Assembly: GCA_002408725.1 (NCBI GenBank)
Contig: DHTR01000049.1
Location: forward strand, 1 to 22,795
DNA length: 22,795 bases
Source: Pelotomaculum sp. UBA5255
GTDB lineage: Bacteria > Bacillota > Desulfotomaculia > Desulfotomaculales > Pelotomaculaceae
Direction of reading: 5' to 3'
In this document: piece after piece, positions 14,794-21,840 of the stretch
Position numbering within the stretch: the stretch's first letter is position 1
How the letters are laid out: every line of letters begins with the position of its first letter
The notes under the pieces: generated by a model
Told to the model about the DNA's origin: nothing
Databases searched by the model: none
The model's input: only the letters and a program-made list of their open reading frames with translations
Translations under genes and position numbers: made by a program

Positions 14794-15108
14794 TCAGCGG
14801 ATCATTACGACATGGTTCCAGGCGGCGTGGACCAGGTACGCGACTGCCAGGGCCAGTGCAAGAGCGCCGTACGCCTGCAGGACAAAAACCGTGATAAACC
14901 CAAAGACGGAATGGCTGGCCACTGCCGACAGACCTGCGTAAAAACCGTTACGGCGGCCTGAAATAAGCTCCCAGGCTCCTTCCACCACCCCAAAAAACAA
15001 GTGGGTAAAAAATATATCTACAGAAAAAAGCACCGCCGGCGCCGTCTTGGCCACCTCTTCCACCAGAGGTGCCAGGTGGACCGGCACAGCGCCGGGTAGG
15101 CGGCCCAA
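14794..15108 (-). CDS. PrsW-like small membrane protein, possibly frameshifted at its start
   Basis: A minus-strand frame of 104 residues from a TTG at 15108 shows motifs like those of PrsW-type intramembrane proteases: LVEEVAKTA (EExxK), FFGVVEGAWE, ASHSVFG and a final HAAWN, within about three hydrophobic segments. PrsW cleaves anti-sigma factors within the membrane in Bacillus (family knowledge). The TTG has no proper ribosome binding site. The same frame stays open upstream to about 15222 and reads GDFFYSFADAPGSALKPLLLGL, a natural N-terminal region with a first membrane helix, but without a usual start. A GTG at 15209 overlaps the pth stop (GTGA) and would join this frame if a run of six T (minus strand; 15200-15205) held seven. 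So it is either frameshifted or begins at a non-standard codon. It is shorter than typical PrsW. Confidence 0.6.
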   Translation of the reverse strand: MGRLPGAVPVHLAPLVEEVAKTAPAVLFSVDIFFTHLFFGVVEGAWELISGRRNGFYAGLSAVASHSVFGFITVFVLQAYGALALALAVAYLVHAAWNHVVMIR

Positions 15109-15205
15109 ACCCTTATTTAACTGCCAGGCCAGGCCCGCTGCTGCGAGCCCAAGCAGGAGGGGCTTCAGCGCTGAACCCGGAGCATCAGCAAAAGAGTAGA
15201 AAAAA

Positions 15206-15772
15206 TCACCTTCTATTGTAAAGATTCATAGCCTGCTCCACGCCGTGGCGCACTGTGCAGCGCGCCGCCTCCGCCGCCAACTCCAGAGCCTCATCCATTT
15301 CTCTGGCCTGATCATCCCGGATGCGGCTCAAAACATAATCAACAGTTTCAAAACCTTGTCCGACTGGCCTCCCGATGCCGACCCGGATCCTGGTAAAGTT
15401 TTCCTCGCCCAGGGTCTGAATTATGGAGATCATTCCCCTGTGCCCTCCGGCGCTGCCTCCCGGGCGGATGCGCAGCCGACCGGAAGGAAGGTCCATGTCG
15501 TCGTAAATGACAATCAGGTCCGCGGCAGAAAGCTTGTGCCAGTTAAGCAGCGCGACCACTGCCTCCCCACTTAAATTCATAAAAGTCTGAGGCTTTATAA
15601 GTACAACCTTTTCCCCGTTCACCTGCCCCTGGCCGACAAGGGCTTTAAACATTTTCTTTCCCACGGCCACACCCAGGCTTTTTGCCAGCCGGTCAATCAC
15701 CATAAAGCCCGCGTTATGCCTGGTTCCGGCGTATTCCCTACCCGGATTGCCGAGGCCTGCAATCAATTTCAT
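15206..15772 (-). CDS. pth: Peptidyl-tRNA hydrolase
   Basis: 188-residue Pth of normal length. The family motifs are visible: MKLIAGLGNPGREYAGTRHNAGFMVID with the catalytic His in TRHNAG, KPQTFMNLSGEAV, DDMDLPSGRLRIRPGGSAGGH and NFTRIRVGIGRP. It releases peptides from prematurely dropped peptidyl-tRNA in the cytoplasm (family knowledge). The ATG at 15772 is eight bases after GGAGG; the in-frame GTG at 15781 lies within that site and is rejected. It follows bL25 by about 160 bp, as in Bacillus ctc-pth (spoVC). Its stop overlaps a possible GTG start of the PrsW-like gene. Confidence 0.97.
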   Translation of the reverse strand: MKLIAGLGNPGREYAGTRHNAGFMVIDRLAKSLGVAVGKKMFKALVGQGQVNGEKVVLIKPQTFMNLSGEAVVALLNWHKLSAADLIVIYDDMDLPSGRLRIRPGGSAGGHRGMISIIQTLGEENFTRIRVGIGRPVGQGFETVDYVLSRIRDDQAREMDEALELAAEAARCTVRHGVEQAMNLYNRR

Positions 15773-15853
15773 TAAAGGCACCTCCGCTTTTACTCTCCCC
15801 TATTTTAATACGCTTGGATTCTGGAGAAAAGAGTTTTTAGCGTTGGTGCTAGG

Positions 15854-15919
15854 AAATGCCCCGCAACAGTGCGGCGACAGGGGATGGTTCTTTGTCGCGT
15901 TGAGTTGTCGGGGCCATTT
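15854..15919. repeat. Long imperfect hairpin element between bL25 and pth
   Basis: An outer stem pairs AAATGCCCCGCAAC (15854-15867) with GTTGTCGGGGCCATTT (15904-15919), bulging one base at 15908 and one at 15914. An inner stem pairs GCGACA (15874-15879) with TGTCGC (15893-15898) around GGGGATGGTTCTT. No T tract follows on either strand, so it is not a classic terminator. It resembles the GC-rich intergenic repeat units found in many Clostridia, though this window has only one copy. Confidence 0.6.
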
Positions 15920-15929
15920 CGAAGAATCC

Positions 15930-16568
15930 TTAAGAAGTAGCTTCCGTCTCTGTTTCCTCTACTTTGTCCTCCGACTCCTCTTCGACCGGGGTCACCTCTT
16001 CGACCTCCTGCCTTTCCGCAACCACCGTCACAACCGGGACCTCCAGGTCATCAAGAATTTTTACTCCATCGGGTAGTTCGAGGTCCGCCACAGTTAAAAC
16101 ATCTCCAATTTCAAGGCCTGAAATATCGACAGTGATGGACTCTGGAATCCTGTCTGCCAGGCACTCCACTTCAACCCGGCGCATCAGCGGTGTCAGGACC
16201 CCGCCTGCGATCAGCCCGCGGGGTGTTCCTTCCAGCAGGACGGGAACATTGGCGTGCACCTTGTCTTTCATTGATACCTGGTGATAATCAATGTGGACCA
16301 GGTTACGTCGCAGCGGATCCCGTTGGATGGCCTTGACCAGCACCTTATACTTATTGGTTTTTCCGTTTTCATCAATTTTCATACTGATCAGAGCATTTGA
16401 TCCGGCCTCGTTAAGGATTTTTCTCATTTCAGCAGCACTCACCGCGATAGCAATACTGCCCACGTTTTTCCCATAAACAACGGCCGGAACCATCCCTTTT
16501 TCCCTCAAGCTACGTCTGTTACTTTTGGTTTTATCCACTCTCGCCTGTACATTTAATTCATGTTCCAT
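15930..16568 (-). CDS. rplY: Ribosomal protein bL25 (Ctc/TL5 long form)
   Basis: 212-residue long-form bL25 that binds 5S rRNA in the large subunit. The N-terminal RNA-binding domain is visible (NVQARVDKTKSNRRSLREKGMVPAVVYG), then the Ctc/TL5 C-terminal beta domain (about 95-185, with VHIDYHQVSMKDKVHANVPV and GLEIGDVLTVADLELPDGV) and a Glu-rich tail from about 190. The chosen ATG at 16568 follows AAAGGGG by 11 bases and gives the usual N terminus. An upstream ATG at 16613, after AGGA, would add 15 residues and cannot be excluded. The gene is divergent from the PRC-barrel gene; only 66 bp separates the outermost starts. It heads the pth-fin-mfd block, as ctc does in Bacillus. Confidence 0.95.
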   Translation of the reverse strand: MEHELNVQARVDKTKSNRRSLREKGMVPAVVYGKNVGSIAIAVSAAEMRKILNEAGSNALISMKIDENGKTNKYKVLVKAIQRDPLRRNLVHIDYHQVSMKDKVHANVPVLLEGTPRGLIAGGVLTPLMRRVEVECLADRIPESITVDISGLEIGDVLTVADLELPDGVKILDDLEVPVVTVVAERQEVEEVTPVEEESEDKVEETETEATS

Positions 16569-16679
16569 TGAACTTACAACCCCTTTCGTCCTATTATTGC
16601 CTTTATTTGTCATAACTATCCTGCCCGGGGAATATGGATTAGCAAAGAATCTTTATGGATTGCGGGGAGGCTTTTAAAA

Positions 16680-17525
16680 ATGCGGAAAAGCAAGCGGTTT
16701 GAAGCCATGCCGGTAATCAGCCTGGAAGAAGGCCAGCAAATTGGTATCGTCAAGGGGCTCATCGTGGACCCGGTCGAAAGAAAAGTGGCTGCGCTGATCA
16801 TCGAGCAAAAAGGATGGTTTAAGGAGCAAAGGTTTATCCCTTACCATAAAATTAAAAGTGTGGGCAGCGACGCCATCACCATAGAAAAATCAACCGGTGT
16901 GGAAAGGGCGGCCGGCCTACCGGACATCGTCAAACTGTTAAGAGAGAAGGTCGTTATCCTCGGAGCCAAAATCATGGCCGACAACGGAACCGTTCTGGGC
17001 TTTGTCGACGAATACTACGTTAACCTCTCGACAGGGACAATTGCCGGCCTGGAATTCTCCGGCAACCTGCTCAACGGCATGATCAAAGGGCGCGCCTTCA
17101 TTGACATCGCCTACGTGCGCACACTGGGGAAAGAAGTTGTGGTCGTTACCAGCGCCTGCCTCGACAATATTTTTAAGCTGGAGGGGGGGCTGCAGGAAAC
17201 CGTCAAGAACCTCCGGGAAAGCACCGGCCATTTCTGGGAAAATACACTGCAAAAAACCAAGGGCCTGGGGTCCACGATTAACCGGTCCTTGGAAAAGGTT
17301 ATGAAAGATAAGAAGAGCAGCGGTGACCCAGATGAGGAAACCGATCCCAGTACGGCCGATGAGTTCAAGGACGGGGAACCAAAGGATCCCTTAAAGGAAG
17401 CCTTAATCCTGGACTCGACGGACGAGCAGGCCGCCCCGCAACAAGAAGAGTCGCCGCAAGCAATTGTCCCCTCCCCCCTGGATAAGCAGGCGGAAGAGCG
17501 CAAAGACCCCCTCCCGCCGGTGTAG
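16680..17525 (+). CDS. PRC-barrel domain protein with acidic C-terminal tail
   Basis: 281-residue protein and the only plus-strand gene in the window. Two PRC-barrel domains are visible: about 1-78 (MPVISLEEGQQIGIVKGLIVDP, VAALIIEQKGWF) and about 85-165 (GAKIMADNGTVLGFVDEYYVN, GTIAGLEFSGNLL). A helical segment (about 170-220) and a low-complexity tail rich in Asp, Glu, Pro, Ser and Gln (220-281) follow. PRC barrels occur in photosynthetic reaction centre H subunits and RimM, often as small assembly or binding modules (family knowledge). The ATG has a strong GGGGAGG site nine bases upstream. Function is unknown; sporulation or envelope roles cannot be told from sequence. A convergent hairpin follows it. 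Confidence 0.85.
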   Translation: MRKSKRFEAMPVISLEEGQQIGIVKGLIVDPVERKVAALIIEQKGWFKEQRFIPYHKIKSVGSDAITIEKSTGVERAAGLPDIVKLLREKVVILGAKIMADNGTVLGFVDEYYVNLSTGTIAGLEFSGNLLNGMIKGRAFIDIAYVRTLGKEVVVVTSACLDNIFKLEGGLQETVKNLRESTGHFWENTLQKTKGLGSTINRSLEKVMKDKKSSGDPDEETDPSTADEFKDGEPKDPLKEALILDSTDEQAAPQQEESPQAIVPSPLDKQAEERKDPLPPV

Positions 17526-17610
17526 ATTGCCACAGGACTGGCAAACATATGCTTTTCAAATACAACTTATTTTAACATAAGACAACAAAAAAGACAAAAG
17601 ACTTAAACTG

Positions 17611-17649
17611 CTGTCAACAGGCGCTCGTTTTCAAGGCGCCTGTTGACAG
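17611..17649. terminator. 14-bp perfect hairpin between convergent genes
   Basis: CTGTCAACAGGCGC (17611-17624) and its exact complement (17636-17649) flank an 11-nt loop, in the gap between the PRC-barrel gene and the nitroreductase gene, which point at each other. Neither side has an immediate strong T tract, although the minus strand carries CTTTTG and CTTTTTT about 10 to 20 bases beyond. It probably ends transcription from both sides. Confidence 0.6.
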
Positions 17650-17686
17650 TTAACCTTTAAGATAACGCGTTTTCACGGGTAAATTC

Positions 17687-18250
17687 TTATTTTCTCCAGC
17701 TCAAAATTTGTGGCGGCTTCCTATCCACAGAGGCCGTTGATCCTTCCGGGTAACCCAGGATAACGGGGGCTACCAGTTGGTATTCCTCCGGCACACCCAG
17801 TTCTTTTTTTACCCCGGGGGTATTGCCGATGCCACGGGCGAAGCCAATCCAGGAACTGCCAATGCCCCTGTCCCAGGCCGCCAGCATAAGGTTTAAGGCA
17901 GCCATGCTGCAGTCGTTAACATAAGTATCCAACGTTTTGGGACTGTAGATCATGACCAAGGCCGGCGCGCCGTGAAATATATCCAAGTCCGGATTGCCCA
18001 GCATGCTGCGGTATTTCTCAAGATGCGGCAGCTTATCTAATCTCTCCAGGACGAAGGTCTTGGCCCGCCCGGACAGATTTTTCAGGTACTCCCTGTCTTC
18101 AAGCACCACAAAGGCCCAGGGCTGGTTGTTCACTGCACTGGGCGCCCATACAGCCAACTCGATCAGTTCCCGGATGGTCTGCTCCGGAAGCTTTTCATCC
18201 TTGTATTTGCGTACACTCCTCCTGGTCCGGATCGCTTTATTAACTTCCAT
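17687..18250 (-). CDS. Nitroreductase-family flavoprotein
   Basis: 187-residue FMN-dependent nitroreductase-fold protein. The N-terminal FMN phosphate-binding pattern RTRRSVRKY (8-16), the PSAVNNQPWAFVV segment (37-49) and a central GIGSSWIGFARG (129-140) are visible; the fold is expected to be a cytosolic homodimer using NAD(P)H. The ATG at 18250 follows a perfect AAAGGAGGTG by six bases. The substrate cannot be read from sequence. It lies 64 bp after the ATPase gene of the corrinoid block and may be co-transcribed. BluB (lower-ligand synthase) was considered because of this context, but its characteristic sequence was not recognised, so the generic call is kept. Confidence 0.9.
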   Translation of the reverse strand: MEVNKAIRTRRSVRKYKDEKLPEQTIRELIELAVWAPSAVNNQPWAFVVLEDREYLKNLSGRAKTFVLERLDKLPHLEKYRSMLGNPDLDIFHGAPALVMIYSPKTLDTYVNDCSMAALNLMLAAWDRGIGSSWIGFARGIGNTPGVKKELGVPEEYQLVAPVILGYPEGSTASVDRKPPQILSWRK

Positions 18251-18314
18251 TTTAGCACCTCCTTTAAATGGTATTGTTAAGTAATGGGAACGTCGGAAAG
18301 ATGCTTGCCGGGTC

Positions 18315-19583
18315 TTACGTACGCACCGGCAACAGCCCGGCCAGCACATCCGGGACTTCGGCCCGGTCCCGCAAAACGAAGGCTCCCTGCCGCTTCAATT
18401 GATTGTACCTTTGCGCCGCCTCGCCGCCGGTAAAGTCGCGCTCCTCAATTTCCTGCTCCTCCACCAGCAGCACAGGTTTCCCCCATTCACAAGCCTGGGA
18501 AGCCGCCTCCAGGTTTTTGAGATTGCCCCGGCCAAAGGGGATACTGACCAACACGCAGGCATCGGCTCCTCGAAGCATCTCTAAATTTTCCTTGTGACTG
18601 CGGTCTGATATATCGCTGAAAGGATCCTCTTCCGTCATCCTTAGTTCCAAAAAACTTGCCGTTTCCCAGTCAATATCCCCCGCGTTCAGAACCCCTGCGG
18701 AGACCTCGTAGCCGAGGCCCGCCAACAGCCCCAGCACGGCTGCGCCGGCCCCGCCTCCGCAGATGACATGAATCCGGCCCTTTCCGGCGGTCTCCTGTCC
18801 GCCCTGGGTTAGCAAGAATACCGTGGGTCGGCCGGTAACCGGGTGCTTTTTGATCAGGACACGGGTCCCGTAGACTTCTTTAATGTTGTCGGCGGTTAGC
18901 ACTTCTTCCGGCTTCCCCACCTGGTAGGCCTGTCCCCTTTGCATTAAAACCATCCGGTCACAATATTGCGCAGCCAGGTTTAAATCATGAAAAACGGCTA
19001 GAATGGTCAGGCCGCTCTCCTTGTTCATACGCTGCAGAAGACTCAAGATTTCCACCTGCTGGTTAATATCAAGGTGAGAAGTAGGCTCGTCCAGGAGGAT
19101 TAACTCCGGTTCCTGGGCGAGGGCCTTGGCAATGATCACCCTCTGCCGCTCGCCTCCGCTGAGGGCGGTGATCAGCCGGCCGGCCAGGTGACGGGTATTG
19201 GTCAGGTCCATGGATCGGCCGGCTATTTCAAAGTCCTTTTCACCCTCCACCTGAAAGCGCCCGAGGTGGGGAGACCGGCCCATCATTATAATTTCTTCAA
19301 CGGTAAATGGAAAATTGACGGCTGTTTCCTGCGGCACCACGGCCATTTTCCTGGCCGCTTCCCGGGAACCCAGGCTGTAAAGGCTCTCTCCCTCCAGCAG
19401 GACCGTCCCCCGGACAGGCTTCAGGGCACGGCTGATACACCTTAAGAGCGTCGACTTGCCCGAGCCGTTGGGCCCGATAATTCCCGCAAAACTTCCCTGG
19501 CTGATCGCTAAGGTCATGCCGTCAATAACCTTGACCGCACCGTAGGTGCACTCAACACCCAGAACGTTTAAATAAAAAGGCAT
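18315..19583 (-). CDS. btuD: BtuD/FecE-type ABC ATPase with extra C-terminal domain
   Basis: 422-residue ATPase of the iron-siderophore/cobalamin importer class. Residues 1-250 are the ATP-binding subunit with Walker A GPNGSGKS (37-44), Q-loop near PQETA, signature LSGGERQ (about 141-147), Walker B LILLDEPTSHLD (161-172) and the H-loop His at about 199. Typical family members stop near residue 260. Here about 150 more residues follow, beginning IHVICGGGAGAAVLGLLAGLGYEVSAGVLNAGDIDWETA, a Rossmann-like glycine-rich start, and including VLVSIPFGRGNLKNLEAA. The added domain's role is unknown. The ATG at 19583 follows AGGAGG by seven bases. The gene lies 60 bp after the permease, third in the cbiZ-btuF-btuC-btuD order, which points to corrinoid uptake. 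Confidence 0.93.
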   Translation of the reverse strand: MPFYLNVLGVECTYGAVKVIDGMTLAISQGSFAGIIGPNGSGKSTLLRCISRALKPVRGTVLLEGESLYSLGSREAARKMAVVPQETAVNFPFTVEEIIMMGRSPHLGRFQVEGEKDFEIAGRSMDLTNTRHLAGRLITALSGGERQRVIIAKALAQEPELILLDEPTSHLDINQQVEILSLLQRMNKESGLTILAVFHDLNLAAQYCDRMVLMQRGQAYQVGKPEEVLTADNIKEVYGTRVLIKKHPVTGRPTVFLLTQGGQETAGKGRIHVICGGGAGAAVLGLLAGLGYEVSAGVLNAGDIDWETASFLELRMTEEDPFSDISDRSHKENLEMLRGADACVLVSIPFGRGNLKNLEAASQACEWGKPVLLVEEQEIEERDFTGGEAAQRYNQLKRQGAFVLRDRAEVPDVLAGLLPVRT

Positions 19584-19643
19584 GACCAATCCTCCTGCCC
19601 CCATCGAAACCTGCCTTATTATAACTCAAAAAGAACCTGTTGC

Positions 19644-20696
19644 TCAAAAGCCCGGCTCCTTCTTTTTCCTGAGTAGGTAGATAAAAAAGGGCCCGCCGCA
19701 AAGCGCCGTAATGACGCCCACAGGTATTTCCTCGGGAGCCGCCGCCACCCGGGCCAGGGCGTCCGCCGCGACCAGAAAAATAGCCCCCGCAAGAGCCGCC
19801 GAGGGAAGCAGCACACGGTGGTCCGGCCCGACAACAAGCCGCACGGCATGGGGAATAATCAGACCCACAAAACCGATTACCCCGCTCACGGCCACCGCGG
19901 CTGCGGCTGTCAGGGTGGCTGCCATCAGCATCACCTGCTTCAACCGCTCAACGTCAATTCCCAGGTGTTGGGCCGGCTCATCCCCCAGCAGCATGGCATT
20001 TAAATTTCGTACATTCAAGAGCATGATGGCCAGACCAATCACAATGTAAGGCGCTAAAACAGCAACGTGATCCCAACCGCGACCGGCCAACCCACCCATC
20101 AGCCAGAAAACTACCTGGTGGATATTTTGCCCGCCCGTGATCATAAGATAGGAGGTCACAGCCGATAAAAAGGAACCCACGGCAATGCCGGCCAGGATCA
20201 GGGTTGACACCTGCACCCGGCCTCCCACCCTGGCCAGGTTGTACACCGAGAAGGCAGTTACCACGGCGCCTGCAAAGGCAATCAGAGGCAGTGCAAAAAC
20301 GCCCAGGACATGGGCTCCAAGGCCAAATAACATGGCGACGGTAGCCCCCAGGGCGGCCCCCGAGGAGATCCCCAGGATATAAGGGTCCGCCAGGGAGTTC
20401 TGCAGGAGACCCTGGAGGACCACCCCGGACGACGCCAGCCCGGCCCCCACCAGAACGGCCAGGATGACTCGCGCCAGCCTCATTTGAAAGATTATGGTTT
20501 CATGGCTCTGCGGCCAATCCCCGCGCGGGACGATGGATCCCACCCAGGGCACTTTTCGCAGCAGCATTGCCAATACGTCCACTGGGCTGATCTGGGCCGG
20601 ACCGATGGTCGAGCAGATGATAACCAGCAGTCCCAGCACGAGAAACAGTGTGCCGGTAATCATTCTCCAGCGCCAAACCCGGCTCTGAGGCTTCAA
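19644..20696 (-). CDS. btuC: BtuC/FecCD-type permease
   Basis: 350-residue FecCD-family membrane permease with about ten hydrophobic segments, matching the family. Typical motifs are visible: RLARVILAVLVGAGLASSGVVLQGLLQNSLADPYILGISSGA, with GAALGA after it, then FWLMGGL, MLLGDEPAQHLGI and GVIGFVGLIIPHAVRLVVGPDHR. It forms the channel of the importer together with the ATPase and the binding lipoprotein. The start is a TTG about nine bases after AAGGAGG. The 120-bp gap before it (20697-20816) carries a tandem ACTTAGCTT repeat (near 20758-20774) and no gene. Context with CbiZ points to corrinoids; siderophores or haem remain possible by sequence alone. Confidence 0.93.
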   Translation of the reverse strand: MKPQSRVWRWRMITGTLFLVLGLLVIICSTIGPAQISPVDVLAMLLRKVPWVGSIVPRGDWPQSHETIIFQMRLARVILAVLVGAGLASSGVVLQGLLQNSLADPYILGISSGAALGATVAMLFGLGAHVLGVFALPLIAFAGAVVTAFSVYNLARVGGRVQVSTLILAGIAVGSFLSAVTSYLMITGGQNIHQVVFWLMGGLAGRGWDHVAVLAPYIVIGLAIMLLNVRNLNAMLLGDEPAQHLGIDVERLKQVMLMAATLTAAAAVAVSGVIGFVGLIIPHAVRLVVGPDHRVLLPSAALAGAIFLVAADALARVAAAPEEIPVGVITALCGGPFFIYLLRKKKEPGF

Positions 20697-20816
20697 AAAG
20701 GCAGCCCTCCTTGCGTGCTCCCGCGCTAACCTGTGCCATTATTCCTTGCTTACCTGACTTAGCTTAACTTAGCTTCGTGGCCTATCCTAAAAATAAATTT
20801 TTAGCGGCATGGATTT

Positions 20817-21767
20817 CTATTCAAACAATTCGGGGTGAAGGTACTTCGCAACCCGCTCCAGACCTTCAACAACCCGTGGCCCGGCGCGGACCAGCAGGTT
20901 TTGATCCTCTATGTAGCCGATCCGGTTTTGCTGAATTGCGGCAACCTTTTCCCAGCCCTTGCGCGCCTTGAGCTGTTCTACCGTTTGGGTGGACTCGCCG
21001 TGGTGGGAGAAAATAATCACCTGGGGGTTCCTGGCGAGCACCATCTCGGGGCTGTAGGTCACCCAGTCCAGGTCCACATCCCCGGCGATGTTTTTACCGC
21101 CGGCCGTTACAATAAGGCTGTTTAAAAAACTTCTGGCACCGCCCGTGGTCAGAGGCTCCGGCCAGACTTCAAAGAAAACGGTGGGCTTTTGCTCCTCGGA
21201 AAGGCCGCTCACCCGGTCGGCAACTGTATCTATCCGCTGCTGCATGCTCTGGACCAGGCTTTCCGCCGCTTCGTCGGCGCCTGTGATCCGCCCGACAAGC
21301 CGTATTTTTTCCAGCGTCTGGGGCAGACTTAGTGCTTCCAGAGCGACTACCGTCAGCCCGGCTTCCTCAAATTGGCGGATGAATTCCTCCTGGATGACCC
21401 CGGCCAACACCAAATCGGGCTGGGCGACCACAATTAATTCCGCGTTAGGGGTAGCAAACCCACCAACTTTGGGCTTCGCCCCGGCCTCAGCGGGGTAGTC
21501 GCAAAACTCGGTCACCCCTACCACCCGGTCACCCAGCCCAAGAGCAAATAAGATTTCCGTTTGGGTCGGAACCAGGGAGACAATCCGGTTGGGCGCCTGC
21601 CTTACGGTCACCTGCCTGCCCAGGTCATCGGTCACGGTGAAGGGAAAGTCAGAACCGCTTACGCCTGTCGAAACCTGCCCGCAGCCCTGGAGTAAAAACG
21701 CCATTGACATAATCAGCAGAACACCCATAGCTGTACCCACAAAGGCCCGGCTCATTTTTCGGGTCAT
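20817..21767 (-). CDS. btuF: BtuF-like corrinoid-binding lipoprotein
   Basis: 316-residue substrate-binding lipoprotein of the TroA/BtuF class. A signal peptide ends in LLQGC (lipid-anchored cysteine at residue 29). The mature part has the two-lobe BtuF pattern: TVRQAPNRIVSLVPTQTEIL, GVTEFCDYPAEA, GGFATPNAELIVVAQPDLVL and, in the second lobe, VFFEVWPEPLTTGG, NIAGDVDLDWVTYSPE and NPQVIIFSHHG. It delivers ligand to the permease outside the membrane. The ATG at 21767 follows GGAG by nine bases; the upstream ATG at 21791 lacks a site. It lies 73 bp after cbiZ and 120 bp before the permease. No classical promoter was recognised in front of it. Confidence 0.92.
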   Translation of the reverse strand: MTRKMSRAFVGTAMGVLLIMSMAFLLQGCGQVSTGVSGSDFPFTVTDDLGRQVTVRQAPNRIVSLVPTQTEILFALGLGDRVVGVTEFCDYPAEAGAKPKVGGFATPNAELIVVAQPDLVLAGVIQEEFIRQFEEAGLTVVALEALSLPQTLEKIRLVGRITGADEAAESLVQSMQQRIDTVADRVSGLSEEQKPTVFFEVWPEPLTTGGARSFLNSLIVTAGGKNIAGDVDLDWVTYSPEMVLARNPQVIIFSHHGESTQTVEQLKARKGWEKVAAIQQNRIGYIEDQNLLVRAGPRVVEGLERVAKYLHPELFE

Positions 21768-21840
21768 CCTAAGGCACTCCTTTTCACGCATTCTTTAAGC
21801 TTATGTGAAGCTTCTTCACGAAACCCGCCTTTTCCTACCA

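Noticed and set aside
16614..16679. Divergent promoters between bL25 and the PRC-barrel gene
   Set aside because: TTGTCA-N17-GAATAT on the plus strand is the best match, but its -10 box agrees at only three positions. Nothing clear on the minus strand.
17687..18250. Nitroreductase as BluB, the lower-ligand synthase
   Set aside because: The corrinoid context is suggestive, but the sequence looks like an ordinary nitroreductase and no BluB-specific pattern was recognised.
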